Assembly (NCBI GenBank): GCA_964384375.1
Contig: CAYLLN010000016.1
Span: forward strand, 39,943 to 103,942
Length of the DNA: 64,000 nt
Source: CAYLLN01 sp964384375
GTDB lineage: Bacteria; Planctomycetota; Planctomycetia; Pirellulales; Pirellulaceae
Reading direction: 5' to 3'
The position numbers were made by a program, and so were the translations under genes. Shown piece after piece: positions 40,729 through 49,748 of this stretch (positions are counted from its first letter, which is position 1; each line of letters starts with the position of its first letter). The notes beneath the pieces were generated by a model. That model was not told where the DNA came from. It worked only from the letters and a program-made list of their open reading frames with translations, and made no database searches.

Positions 40729-42042
40729 CTATGCCAGCAGCTTCGTCAGCACTTTCCCCTTCGAGAGCACCATCGGGCGGCCGATCGGGGTCATGATTTC
40801 CTGGGCAAAGTCGATGCCCAGGGCGTGCAAGATTGTGGCGTGGATGTCCTCGACGTAGCAGTGGTCGGCCAGGTCTTGCAGCCGGTCGGTTTCGCTTAGC
40901 TTGGGTTCGGGCGAGGTCTCGCCCAGCACGCGTCCCCCCTGAAGGCCGCCGCCGGCCAACGCGACGGTGAATCCGTGCGGCCAATGGTCGCGTCCATCGA
41001 CCGGATTGATCGCGGGCGTGCGGCCGAACTCGCCCCCCCAGAGAACGATCGTTGAATCGAGCAGGCCGCGCTCCTCGAGCAGACGGATCGTTGCGGCCAT
41101 GGCCGGGTCGAGCACTTCGCACCGCCCCTTCACGAGCGATTCGTTCTCGGCATGCGTGTCCCAGCCATTAAGCGTCACCTCAACGCAGCGAACGCCGACT
41201 TCGATGAGCTGCACGGCGGCGAGGCACGAGCGGCCGAACGGCGTATCGCCGAATTGCTTCTTCAAGTCGTCCGATGCCTCGCGCACATCGAACGCTTTGA
41301 GCTGCTCGGACGACATCATCTTGCGGGCGGCAGCGATGCTGGTGGAATGGAGCGTCTTCTGGTCGAGCGACTTGATCCGACGGCGAGCGAACTGAGCCTC
41401 GACGACGTTTTCCAGGTCGTCGAGCCGTTTTTGCGCTCGCACGTCGGAAACGCGGGCCTTCACATCGGGAATCGGGCCGACGGGATCAAACGTCTTGAAG
41501 GCGTCGAATTGGTCGCCGAGGAACCCGCCGCGCGCGGCCCAAGGGCTCGGCAGGATCGAGACGTGCCGCGGGATCTCGACGTTGTCCTTCGTCTGATGGC
41601 AGACGATCGCGCCGAGCGACGGGTGAATCAGCGTCGGATCGGGGCGGAATCCGGTCTTGATGTTGTACGCGGCCCGTTCGTGATCTCCTTCCTTGCTCAT
41701 GACCGCCCGCACGAGGGACACGTGGTTCATCACCTCGGCGGTTTGCGGCAGCCAATTCGAAATCTGGATGTCCGGCGCTGCCGTTTTGATCGCTTGGATC
41801 GACTTGTGCGAGATCGCCTTGCCGGGATGCGGATCGAACGTTTCGAGTTGGCTGGGGCCCCCTTCCATGTAAAGCACGATCACGCTTTTTGCTGTTGCGC
41901 CACGCGGCGCTTGCTCCTCGGCCCGCGCAAGGCGCTCAGCCAACGGGGTCAGCCAGGCCAAACCCGAGAGGCCGGCCGCCTTGAGGATTGTCCGGCGGGC
42001 ATAGTGATCAGCAGTGTGGCAGGAGGGGTCGAAGTTGGTCAT
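40729..42042 (-). CDS. DUF1501 family protein
   Basis: 437 residues from the ATG at 42042, with GGAGAG upstream. The N-terminus (YARRTILKAAGLSGLAWLTPLA) resembles a twin-arginine signal, common in this family. The fold is of the alkaline-phosphatase/sulfatase type: SVIVLYMEGGPSQLETFDPHPG at the start carries the metal-binding-type residues. VTLNGWDTHAENESLVKG, STIVLWGGEFGRTP and DGRDHWPHGFTVALAGGGL supply the later Asp/His positions. DUF1501 proteins are massively expanded in planctomycetes and nearly always follow a DUF1549/DUF1553 gene, as here (20 bases away). Substrate is unknown; a role in degrading sulfated or phosphorylated polymers has been suggested for the pair. Confidence 0.92.
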   Translation of the reverse strand: MTNFDPSCHTADHYARRTILKAAGLSGLAWLTPLAERLARAEEQAPRGATAKSVIVLYMEGGPSQLETFDPHPGKAISHKSIQAIKTAAPDIQISNWLPQTAEVMNHVSLVRAVMSKEGDHERAAYNIKTGFRPDPTLIHPSLGAIVCHQTKDNVEIPRHVSILPSPWAARGGFLGDQFDAFKTFDPVGPIPDVKARVSDVRAQKRLDDLENVVEAQFARRRIKSLDQKTLHSTSIAAARKMMSSEQLKAFDVREASDDLKKQFGDTPFGRSCLAAVQLIEVGVRCVEVTLNGWDTHAENESLVKGRCEVLDPAMAATIRLLEERGLLDSTIVLWGGEFGRTPAINPVDGRDHWPHGFTVALAGGGLQGGRVLGETSPEPKLSETDRLQDLADHCYVEDIHATILHALGIDFAQEIMTPIGRPMVLSKGKVLTKLLA

Positions 42043-42062
42043 GGCACTCTCCACGTCAGCGA

Positions 42063-43820
42063 TCAGTGGTTCCAAGTGAATTCCGTGCTGTTAATCAGCG
42101 TCCAGTAAAGGTCTTCGAGCGATTCCTGCCGAGTTCGCTGGTCACCGCCGCCCCCCTCGGTGTCTTTCAGCCGGGCGACGAAGTGGGCCAGTTCCTCGTC
42201 GCTCGGTCGGCGGGTGAGCGTCGCCAGGTACGCAACTTCGACCTGCTTTTCCGGCTTACCGGTGAGCATGGCAATACGGCTGGTGGCGTTCATCACCGGG
42301 TTTTCGCCGCGGGTTTGTTCCTGCACGAGCTCGCCGTTCATCATCAGCAGCCGCTGGGGGATGGTGCCGCCGCGGGTGGTAAATTCGTCGTCCCCCATGT
42401 CGCCGTAGCGCTCGACGAAGTTGTTCGTCTGGCCGAACATCGTGACCTGCTGGACCACGTGGGAGTCGCTGTTGATTGTCGTGAGCGAGGAAGCCTGAAT
42501 GAGGGCCCCGGCCATCTGCTCGGGCCGCAATCGCGTGAGCGGGAACGCCGCCCAGTGCTGCTCGTGCTTGGCGGTAATCTCGAAGTCGGCCTGGCTACCG
42601 ACCAGCATCGGCTCGCAGGCGGCAATCAGGCGGATGAGGCGGCGAACGTCGTAGTTATGAGCGACGAAGTCGTCGGCGAGCAGCTCCAGACCGGGCGGAT
42701 ACTTCTCCCCTTCCGGCATTTCGAGCGGGATGTCGTCGATCGGCTCGACGAGCGGCCGGCCGAACATCATCGCCCAGAAACGATTGACCGTGGCCCGGGC
42801 GAACGCCTTGTTCTTGGGGTGCGTCACCCAGCGGGCAAGCTGCTCGCGCTGGCCGCTTTCTGCTTTACTGTCGCCGCTTGTGGCAAACAGCTCGCCAGCA
42901 AACGGCACCTTGGGCGAAACGGCCTCTTCCTTCTCGGCGTCAAGATATTTCGTCTTGTAGGGCTTGCCGCCGTCGCGAACGCCGACGAGCGTCACTTCGG
43001 TCGGGCCAAAGAACGCTGCGAGCTGATGGAAATCGGCCTGCGTGCCGCTGTGCGAGTCGGCCCCGGTGCCGAGCGTGACGTTGCCGAGCTTGTCGTCGTG
43101 ACACTGGAGACAGTCGATCCGCATCCCGAGGAACGCCCGCGCCGTGCGTCCGGCGAGTCGGACTTCGTCAGGCTGGTTGTCCATGTTCGGATCGGACGTG
43201 GCCGTAACGAAGTTCGTCGCCGGCTTACCGGTCCAAATCCCATTGGCCGAGATCAACGTCCGGACGATCTCGTCGTAGGGGGTATTCTCGTAAAGCTGCT
43301 CAGCAAGCCAGAGGCGAAAGCGGCGGCGGCGATAGACAATGAACGGACCGTTCTCGCTGCCGACGTAGGCCCGCGCCAGCCGTTCGGAGAGGTACTCACT
43401 ATGGCGGCGGTCCTCTAGCAAGTGCGAGATCCACCATTCGATCCGATCGTCCGGAGACACCATTTCCAGGGCGCGAATCTCCTCGAGCGACGGCACGGTT
43501 CCAGTGAGCGCGAGCGACAGGCGGCGGGCGACGGCGAGCGAGTCGGCGGGCGGCGCGGGAGTGAGCCCCTTCTCCTTCCACACCTGGACAAACTCGCCGT
43601 TCAGCTTGGCGAGCGTTTGGCTCCAGTCGGGAGCGGGCTCGTTGCTGGGCCAAGCCTTATCGAGTTTGGGTGTTGCGGACACCGGGGTGACGGGGGCGGC
43701 AAAGCGACGCGGCTGAAACTCCGCCGGCTGCTCGACCCGCGTGCGGCGGAGCAGTTGGTCGCTAATGGCCAACAGGCCCACGAGACAGATCGCGGCAAAG
43801 AGGAGGTTTTTGCGCCACAT
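42063..43820 (-). CDS. DUF1549/DUF1553 cytochrome-like protein
   Basis: 585 residues from the ATG at 43820. The frame runs further upstream, but those codons overlap a dispersed hairpin repeat. One N-terminal membrane segment (LLFAAICLVGLLAIS) anchors the protein outside the cytoplasm. DUF1549 covers ~residues 60-260 and ends with MRIDCLQCHDDKLG, a single CxxCH heme-binding motif. DUF1553 covers ~330-560 (LARWVTHPKNKAFARATVNRFWAMMFGRPLVEPIDD, then LLMMNGELV and EVAYLATLTRRPSDEEL). It is first in a two-gene operon with the DUF1501 gene. Heme attachment would use the CcsBA system encoded at 26194-30000. This copy lacks the extra PSD1 cytochrome domain often fused in front. Confidence 0.92.
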   Translation of the reverse strand: MWRKNLLFAAICLVGLLAISDQLLRRTRVEQPAEFQPRRFAAPVTPVSATPKLDKAWPSNEPAPDWSQTLAKLNGEFVQVWKEKGLTPAPPADSLAVARRLSLALTGTVPSLEEIRALEMVSPDDRIEWWISHLLEDRRHSEYLSERLARAYVGSENGPFIVYRRRRFRLWLAEQLYENTPYDEIVRTLISANGIWTGKPATNFVTATSDPNMDNQPDEVRLAGRTARAFLGMRIDCLQCHDDKLGNVTLGTGADSHSGTQADFHQLAAFFGPTEVTLVGVRDGGKPYKTKYLDAEKEEAVSPKVPFAGELFATSGDSKAESGQREQLARWVTHPKNKAFARATVNRFWAMMFGRPLVEPIDDIPLEMPEGEKYPPGLELLADDFVAHNYDVRRLIRLIAACEPMLVGSQADFEITAKHEQHWAAFPLTRLRPEQMAGALIQASSLTTINSDSHVVQQVTMFGQTNNFVERYGDMGDDEFTTRGGTIPQRLLMMNGELVQEQTRGENPVMNATSRIAMLTGKPEKQVEVAYLATLTRRPSDEELAHFVARLKDTEGGGGDQRTRQESLEDLYWTLINSTEFTWNH

Positions 43821-43837
43821 AAGCAGCTCGATGGATC

Positions 43838-43869
43838 GGGGTGGCTGTGGGTTGCGCAGCAAACCACGG
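43838..43869 (-). repeat. Dispersed hairpin repeat, copy 6
   Basis: Inverted full-length copy with stem GTGGTTTGC/GCAACCCAC, just upstream of the DUF1549/1553 start. Confidence 0.85.
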
Positions 43870-43887
43870 TGCGAAGCGACCAACCTG

Positions 43888-43918
43888 CCGTGGGCGGCTA
43901 CGCCGACCACAGCCACTC
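43888..43918 (+). repeat. Dispersed hairpin repeat, copy 7
   Basis: Plus-strand copy, head to head with copy 6, with stem GTGGGCGGC/GCCGACCAC (one mismatch). The paired arrangement repeats that of copies 1 and 2. Confidence 0.8.
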
Positions 43919-44050
43919 TTTGGAGGCCAACTACTTACTTTTCTTGAAACGCCGGCCGGCAGCGGGTAGGTATAACGAGTCGTTCCGGCCGCCTGCTCCA
44001 TTTTACCCGGCGGAGGGGCGGCCGGTTTCGCGGGGGATTTACGCGGGTTC

Positions 44051-45583
44051 ATGGCGACCGACCTCAAGATTTCTGGCGAGTCAACCGACGAGATCGCTCT
44101 GGATGCGCTCGTCTTTAGTGCGCCAGTGGTCCGGCCGCCGGAACTCCTGATCGTGTCCGACGATCCGGCAGATCCGGATGCGGCTATCGAGGCCCCCCTC
44201 GTCATCGGGGACGACATTCTCGATGAACCCTTCCCACCCCCGTTAGCCAAGGGAACACTCGAGCAGCCGATTCAGGCCTATATCGACGCCAAAGATCAGC
44301 CGCTGGAGGCTCACGTCGAGCCAACGATTCCGTGGCCGAAGAGCCGGCCAATGCAGGTGTGGTACGGCCTCTCCTGGACGCTGGAATGGCTGTTCGGGCT
44401 GGCGAGCGTCATTGGCACGCTGGCGGTGCTGGCGGCGATTCCGATTGTCAACTTCGTGACGCTCGGCTACCTGCTCGAATCGAGCGGCCGCGTCGCCCGG
44501 AGCGGCCGCCTCCGCGACGGTTTCATCGACATGCCGAAGTTCGCCCGCATCGGCAGCCTCGTTGCCGGCACGTGGCTGTGGCTTTGGGTACCGCGGCTGC
44601 TTTCGGCTTTTGCGACTGACGCGTGGCTCATCGATCCAGGGAGCCCGTCCGCTCGCGGCTGGCGCATCGCTCAGTTCGTCATCACCGCGCTGGTCATCGG
44701 ACACATCCTGCTGGCGTGGTACAGCGGCGGCCGACTGCGACATTTCTTCTGGCCGCTGCTTGCGCCGTTTCAGCTCGGAGCAAAGGTGCTCTTCGGCGGC
44801 ATCATCGGCCCGATCCTGCGGCCGCTGGTAACGTCGCTCTCGCCGAAGCTGGCCGAGGATCTGTACGTCGCGCGGCCGCTTTCAACGTGGTTCCCACCGG
44901 CGATTCTGTGGGCCGGCCTATGGCGCGGACACATGTTCGCCGAGGCTCGCGATGCCGTTTGGGACTTCACTGTCTCGCTCCGACTGCCGCACTATTTTTG
45001 GCTTGGCCTCCGCGGCTTTGCGGGGGCGATCGCTTGGCTCATCGTGCCGAGCGTGATGATGATGGCGGGGACCTCCGGCGGCGGCCCGGGGACCGTGCTG
45101 ATTGGTTATCTCGGCACACTCGGTCTCGCTTTCGTGCTCCTCTATCTGCCATTTTTGCAGACGCACTTCGCCGCGGAGAATCGTCTCGCGGCAATGTTCG
45201 AGCTGCGCACGATCCGTCAGCAGTTCCGCCGCGCGCCGCTGGCCTGGTGGCTCGCGCTCACGGTGACGCTCGCGTTCGCCTTGCCGCTGTATCTTCTGAA
45301 GATCGAGCCGCCACCGCGCGAGCTGTGGTGGACGCTCACGCTCTTCTTCATCGTCTTCATCTACCCGGCGAAGCTGCTCATCGGCTGGGCCGTCGGCCGG
45401 GCCCGCAAACACGAGAAGCCACGCTTCTTCCTCTCGCGGTGGCTGGCGAGAATCCTCTCGATTCCCGTGATCCTGTTCTACCTGCTGATCTTGTTCTTCA
45501 CGCAGTACACGTCATTCCTCGGGCCGGCGAGCCTGCTCGAACAGCACGCTTTCTTGCTGCCGGTGCCGTTCGTGGGGATGTAG
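44051..45583 (+). CDS. Polytopic membrane protein of unknown function
   Basis: 510 residues. The first ~95 are soluble, acidic and Pro-rich, without signal peptide. About seven to eight membrane segments follow: LFGLASVIGTLAVLAAIPIV; FVITALVIGHILLAWYSG; LGLRGFAGAIAWLIVPSVMMMAG; LIGYLGTLGLAFVLLYLPF; LALTVTLAFALPLYLL; TLTLFFIVFIYPAKLLIGW; and ILSIPVILFYLLILFF. Between them is a conserved-looking DGFIDMPKFARIGSLVAGTWL segment resembling DUF4013-type proteins. It lies divergent from the DUF1549/1553 operon. No transporter signature is visible, so I leave function open. Confidence 0.8.
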   Translation: MATDLKISGESTDEIALDALVFSAPVVRPPELLIVSDDPADPDAAIEAPLVIGDDILDEPFPPPLAKGTLEQPIQAYIDAKDQPLEAHVEPTIPWPKSRPMQVWYGLSWTLEWLFGLASVIGTLAVLAAIPIVNFVTLGYLLESSGRVARSGRLRDGFIDMPKFARIGSLVAGTWLWLWVPRLLSAFATDAWLIDPGSPSARGWRIAQFVITALVIGHILLAWYSGGRLRHFFWPLLAPFQLGAKVLFGGIIGPILRPLVTSLSPKLAEDLYVARPLSTWFPPAILWAGLWRGHMFAEARDAVWDFTVSLRLPHYFWLGLRGFAGAIAWLIVPSVMMMAGTSGGGPGTVLIGYLGTLGLAFVLLYLPFLQTHFAAENRLAAMFELRTIRQQFRRAPLAWWLALTVTLAFALPLYLLKIEPPPRELWWTLTLFFIVFIYPAKLLIGWAVGRARKHEKPRFFLSRWLARILSIPVILFYLLILFFTQYTSFLGPASLLEQHAFLLPVPFVGM

Positions 45584-45649
45584 CGGAAAGAATGACCAAT
45601 GTGGATTCGCCTCCTTGGTCATTGGGATTTGGTCATTGGTCTTTTGGAG

Positions 45650-47113
45650 CTACCCCATCGCGACCGTCGCTCCCGCAGCCATCGGTCGCAGACCGTCGTG
45701 CAGATAGACGCTGCCGGGGCCTCCCTGGCAGGCTGCATCGAGTGCCAGCCAGGCCCGCCGCAGGACGCGCTGGGCATCGTTCCCTTCGATCACCTCGGCT
45801 ACGCCCGCATGGAACGCGAGCGACATCGGCCCGGCAGCCGCTGGCATTTCGTACCGCTCGATGGCGTTTCGCAACCGGCTGGCGACGCCGGCCGCATCAG
45901 TCACCAGCGACCCCGGCAGCAGAATGGCCAGGCCATCCTCTTGCCAGCGCGTGAGCAGGTCCATGTCGCGGAGCGAGGCCCGCGCGAACTGCTGCACGAT
46001 TCGCAGGGCCGTGCGGCGCGATTCTTCGGCCAGCGGCGGCTGCCCGTCGCCCGACGGAAATTCGACGCGAGCCAGCAGGACCGAGAACGTCGCTCCGCCA
46101 CGCTTCCACTCGGCGATGCGGCGCGTGATCTGGCCGATGAACGTGGCGTCAGCGAATTGCTCGGCAGCCAACTCGACCGACTCGGCGCGTGCCAATGCCG
46201 GATCGGGATTGAGAAGCGGATCGCCTGGTGTCACCGGTCCGCCAATCCGCTGCAGCTTGTCGCTCGCGTACCAGTAGCCGCAATCGCGACCGTCGAGCTT
46301 GGCGGCATAGAGGGCTTCGTCGGCTCGCTTGATCAGTGACTCTGGATCGTCGCCGGTCTGAATTTCGGTCAGGCCGCTCGAAGCCGTGATGCGGAGGGCG
46401 CTGTGCTCAATCGGAATGGGCGACTGGCCGATGGCGTTCCGCATGTTCTCGGCCCGCTGGCAGACAGACGCCGCCTTCGCCCCACGGAAGATGACGGCGA
46501 ATTCCTCGCCGCCGTACCGTGTGACGATGTCCGACTCGCGCGAGTGGGCCAAGAGCACGTCGGCCAGCAGCTTGAGTGCCTGATCGCCGGCTGGGTGGCC
46601 GTGCGTGTCGTTGAATCGCTTGAAATGATCGACATCGAGGAGCAGCAGCGTTGCCGGACGGCCTTGCTGCTCAAACTCCGTCAGGATTTTTCGCAGCTCT
46701 TCATCGAGCGCCCGCCGGTTCATGAGGCCCGTGAGCGCGTCGGTCTTGGCGGCCACAGTGACGTCGGCCAGTTGCCGCTGCTGGGCTTGCAGTCGCAATT
46801 CGGCCTGCGCGAGGCGCTGCTGCGTCTGCTGATTCATCACGAGGAGCTTGCCGACGACGGCAGCGACCGCGGATACGTCCCCCTGTGGAATGACGGTCAA
46901 CTCGTCGTTCACCGACTGGATATTGCCGCTGTGATGCCGCACTTCGGCGTTGACGGCAGCAGTGATCTCGGCGAGGCGATTGAACAGCTCGACCGCGGTG
47001 CCCAAATCCTTGGGCGAAAACGGGTCGCCACGGCCGGGCGTGGCACTGCCGCCTCCGGATTGTGCGTACAGACCCAGCCAATCGGCGACGGCGCGGGGAA
47101 ACGTGCGAAGCAT
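45650..47113 (-). CDS. Diguanylate cyclase with a second, degenerate GGDEF-like domain
   Basis: 487 residues. The N-terminal ~100 residues are helical and lead into a coiled coil (NQQTQQRLAQAELRLQAQQRQLADV). The first GGDEF domain (~125-290) is complete: DALTGLMNRRALDEEL, LLLLDVDHFKRFNDTHGHPAGD and the active-site loop RYGGEEFAVIF, so it should make cyclic di-GMP. A second domain (~310-475) has the same order of strands (FSVLLARVEFPSGDG, LTRWQEDGLAILLPG, MSLAFHAGVAEV), but its signature loop reads RWQEDGLA, so it cannot be catalytic. No membrane segment is present. The second domain may bind nucleotide or control the first. Confidence 0.9.
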   Translation of the reverse strand: MLRTFPRAVADWLGLYAQSGGGSATPGRGDPFSPKDLGTAVELFNRLAEITAAVNAEVRHHSGNIQSVNDELTVIPQGDVSAVAAVVGKLLVMNQQTQQRLAQAELRLQAQQRQLADVTVAAKTDALTGLMNRRALDEELRKILTEFEQQGRPATLLLLDVDHFKRFNDTHGHPAGDQALKLLADVLLAHSRESDIVTRYGGEEFAVIFRGAKAASVCQRAENMRNAIGQSPIPIEHSALRITASSGLTEIQTGDDPESLIKRADEALYAAKLDGRDCGYWYASDKLQRIGGPVTPGDPLLNPDPALARAESVELAAEQFADATFIGQITRRIAEWKRGGATFSVLLARVEFPSGDGQPPLAEESRRTALRIVQQFARASLRDMDLLTRWQEDGLAILLPGSLVTDAAGVASRLRNAIERYEMPAAAGPMSLAFHAGVAEVIEGNDAQRVLRRAWLALDAACQGGPGSVYLHDGLRPMAAGATVAMG

Positions 47114-47258
47114 AGCAAGCTCAGGGGGAAGCGGAGCAATCAGGCCGCCCGGAACGGGAAAATCTAGGTTGCTCCTAGCAAGGCGGCGCGATACCGAGGG
47201 CTCAGCCGAAAGCCGGTTGGGGGCGAGCGATGTGCCGAGCGTGCCGATTGTGCGGGAA

Positions 47259-47888
47259 CTATCGCCGCGACTGATGCACGTCGTAGAGGGCGAAGAGCAT
47301 CTCGCGAAGATTCCCGCTGCTGGCCTTGTAAGCCGCTGTCACCTCGGCCGGTCTTACGGGAGAGGGATGGTCCGCGATGAGTTGGGCGACAATCTGCTGG
47401 GCGAGGGGCTCGCTCGGCTGCGTGCGGAACAAGAGCGGCAGGTCGAGCGGCTCGTGCGTCGTGACGAGCAGCCCCGCGCCACGGCGGCGGCATTCTGCCC
47501 GGACACGCCGTCGCCACCACCACGAAAGCTGCTCGATGCCGTCGAGGACCAGCAGCGTGGTATTGTCCCACTTCTTCGAACCGGCCATTACTGCCGCGTA
47601 CTTTGGCGGCACGACCTCAATGCCGCCGGCCTCTTGCTTGCCATCAGCATCCTTCCGAATCACACGGCGGACGAGCTTGCGCCCGGCGCGCTCCAGTTCT
47701 GGCAGGAGCGCCGCGACGAGCGTGGACTTGCCGCTGCCGTGCGGACCGACGATCTCACCCCGCCAACCATGCTCTCCGAGCGTTTCGACGAGTGATGCGG
47801 CGGATTGACCAGGCGGGAAGAGGTACTCGATCGCTCCGGGACGCGTGAAGCGGGTTGCGAAGGGGTTGGCGTCGCGCATGGGCCTCAT
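47259..47888 (-). CDS. P-loop ATPase, third gene of an overlapping operon
   Basis: 209 residues. The ATG at 47888 overlaps the stop of the gene before it (ATGA), so translation is coupled. Walker A is GPHGSGKSTL (~residues 48-57). A strand with Walker B-like TTLLVLDGIEQLSWWWRRRV follows near ~108-127, then GLLVTTHEPLDLP like an AAA/ABC-type sensor strand. The C-terminal part (AYKASSGNLREMLFALYDV) is helical. It resembles STAND/AAA-type regulators more than metabolic kinases. No membrane segment is present. The partners are a small beta-rich protein and a membrane protein, both encoded upstream with 4-base overlaps. Function unknown. Confidence 0.82.
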   Translation of the reverse strand: MRPMRDANPFATRFTRPGAIEYLFPPGQSAASLVETLGEHGWRGEIVGPHGSGKSTLVAALLPELERAGRKLVRRVIRKDADGKQEAGGIEVVPPKYAAVMAGSKKWDNTTLLVLDGIEQLSWWWRRRVRAECRRRGAGLLVTTHEPLDLPLLFRTQPSEPLAQQIVAQLIADHPSPVRPAEVTAAYKASSGNLREMLFALYDVHQSRR

Positions 47889-48322
47889 CCCACCACTACC
47901 GGCTTCACGACGGCCGATGGCACTCCGCCGAGCGTGAACGGATATTCCATCGAGAATTCGCGCCCCCGTCGCAGGAAGAGTCGCAACCGCACGCACCAGC
48001 GAATCGTCAGAATCGCTCCGGTATAGCTAAGCGGGCTGTTGGGGAGGCGCGTCCGCAGCCGCCGCATGGGTCGCAGGTCGCCATCCTCGGCATCGGCGGG
48101 GAGGCGGCGCTCGAAGTAATGCACCCCCATGTCCTCTTCGCCTTTCCCCTCGGTGTACCAGATGACCGACGCCTCAACCGCCTGAATATCGGCCGGATCG
48201 ACCGCATCGATCTGATATTCGCAGACGAGCTCGTCGCTGGCCGAATATGCCCGCTTGGAGCCGGCCAGGCAAATGCTGAGGAGCGGTTCCCCGGCCGCGG
48301 GTTCCAAAGCACCGCTCGTCAT
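47885..48322 (-). CDS. Small beta-sandwich protein, second gene of an overlapping operon
   Basis: 145 residues; the ATG at 48322 overlaps the stop of the upstream gene by four bases, and its own stop overlaps the ATPase start. Alternating strands dominate: LLSICLAGSKRAYSASDELVCEYQI, VEASVIWYTEGKGEEDMGVHYFERRL, LSYTGAILTIRWCVRLRLFL, REFSMEYPFTLG. The pattern resembles the arrestin-like/Spo0M-type sandwich also seen in the C-terminal part of the upstream gene product. No signal peptide or catalytic motif is visible. It probably binds the membrane protein or the ATPase; this is inference from the operon structure. Confidence 0.78.
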   Translation of the reverse strand: MTSGALEPAAGEPLLSICLAGSKRAYSASDELVCEYQIDAVDPADIQAVEASVIWYTEGKGEEDMGVHYFERRLPADAEDGDLRPMRRLRTRLPNSPLSYTGAILTIRWCVRLRLFLRRGREFSMEYPFTLGGVPSAVVKPVVVG

Positions 48323-49434
48323 GCGTGGGCTCCCGCGCCGGTTTCGACCGTCGTCAGCGGCGGACGGCGGGCCTGCCGGGCAATGCTCGCCCCCAGTTCA
48401 ATTTGCTGCGTCGCTTCGCCCGGATAGACGACGATCGGAAAGCCCCGCTCAAACGGCGGCCAATGGGCAACCTCGCCGCGCACGACCAGCTTCCAATTGA
48501 GCGAGTTGTGCGGCGAATGAAACGAGTGCATCGCTCCGACCGGAATTGGCACGGCAATAGCCGCCCGGAACGGCTCGACGGGGTCGATCTTGAATTCGCC
48601 GTGCGACCAGAGCCGCTGCTCGAGGACGCGGCGAGTCTCGGTGCGAATGTCCGTCCCCTGGCGATAAGTCGATTCCTCTTCGCACACGAGCCACAGCTCG
48701 AGCGACTTTACCGTGATGTGCCCTTGCTGACCGAGGACGACCTGATACTCGTGCCCCGGATGCAGCGGGCAGTCGCTGATTTCGAGCGTTGTCAGGCCCA
48801 TCCCCGTGTCGATCCAGATTTGCCGCAACCAGTAGCGAATCGACCAGACGCCGACTGCCACAAACGGCAGAAGAAACGCGGTGAGAAACCATTCGGGGTT
48901 GCGGGCGAGGTGGCTGCTGATGGCCCACACGACGAGTACGCCGCCAACCGCGAGCCACGACCAGGCGAAGATCGTCGTCGCCAGAAGTCGCCACGCGGGA
49001 GACTGCGCCGGCGGCAGGCGGAAGGCTAGCTCGATGCCGGGGCTGTTCGTCAGACCGTCGAACGGCGGCACCGTGGGATAATGCTTGGGACGCGGAATCG
49101 TCTCGTGAACGATGTCCAGGTCGGCGGCCTGCCGGGCCATCGCACCGCGGCGCTCGGCCGACGTTCCCATGCGGAGCACCGTCCAGATCAAACCGCCGCC
49201 GCCGGTGATCACAAACGACGCCATCACCAGAATGCCGAGCCAGCGACCGACGCCGAGGGCGAACGAACCGGGATCGGGGCTAAGCACCTGATTGACGATC
49301 AGGGCCGAGAGGAGCATCACGCCGATGAGGAACAGGGCGCCGCAAAAGAGCGATTCCCCCACGCTGCCGGCGAGGTTCGAGCCGGTGCGGCGCTGGCCGC
49401 GTTTTTTCTCCAGAAATCGAAACGAGCGTGCCAC
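48319..49434 (-). CDS. Membrane protein with C-terminal beta-sandwich, first gene of an overlapping operon
   Basis: 371 residues from a GTG at 49434, with GAGG five bases upstream. There are four likely membrane segments: SLFCGALFLIGVMLLSALIV, WLGILVMASFVITGGGGLIWTV, LLATTIFAWSWLAVGGVLVVWAI and FLTAFLLPFVAVGVWSI. After them, residues ~210-350 form a soluble beta-rich domain: LEISDCPLHPGHEYQVVLGQQG, VKSLELWLVCEEESTY and LNWKLVVRGEVAHWPPFERGF, much like an arrestin-type sandwich. It starts a three-gene unit with 4-base overlaps, which implies that the three products act in fixed proportion, probably as a membrane-bound complex. I do not recognise a described system. Confidence 0.82.
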   Translation of the reverse strand: MARSFRFLEKKRGQRRTGSNLAGSVGESLFCGALFLIGVMLLSALIVNQVLSPDPGSFALGVGRWLGILVMASFVITGGGGLIWTVLRMGTSAERRGAMARQAADLDIVHETIPRPKHYPTVPPFDGLTNSPGIELAFRLPPAQSPAWRLLATTIFAWSWLAVGGVLVVWAISSHLARNPEWFLTAFLLPFVAVGVWSIRYWLRQIWIDTGMGLTTLEISDCPLHPGHEYQVVLGQQGHITVKSLELWLVCEEESTYRQGTDIRTETRRVLEQRLWSHGEFKIDPVEPFRAAIAVPIPVGAMHSFHSPHNSLNWKLVVRGEVAHWPPFERGFPIVVYPGEATQQIELGASIARQARRPPLTTVETGAGAHA

Positions 49435-49748
49435 GCTTGCCTCACGACGGACAAATCCCTCTTGTCCGGCCTCTCCCCTCGTCAGATTCTTTGGCGGAAA
49501 CCTCTCTGCAATGGTCTCCTCCGCTCAACTGTAGGCGGCCTGCTAGAACCTACCCTACTTCAATATGATAGGGAAAATCGACACTCCGTTCTAGAACTCT
49601 GAAAGTACTGCGTTTTTAGGAGGAAAACCGTCGTTTCCTTGGCATGCAGACCAAGTCGTTAGCACGGTGTCTGCCGATGGAAGACGAACGTCGCTAGCTG
49701 AATGCGATGGGCCGATTCCCGCTGGCACAGTGTTGAGATTTCTGGCTA
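49435..49748. other. Promoter region of the overlapping operon
   Basis: The part near 49550-49640 is AT-richer and likely carries the minus-strand promoter. GGACAAGAGGG and its partner CCTCTTGTCC (49463-49482) form a hairpin close to the GTG start. No ORF or RNA gene is supported. Confidence 0.35.

Noticed and set aside
49724..49741. Sigma-54-like TGGCACAGTGTTGA
   Set aside because: The -12 element lacks GC at the required spacing and it points toward a minus-strand gene end.
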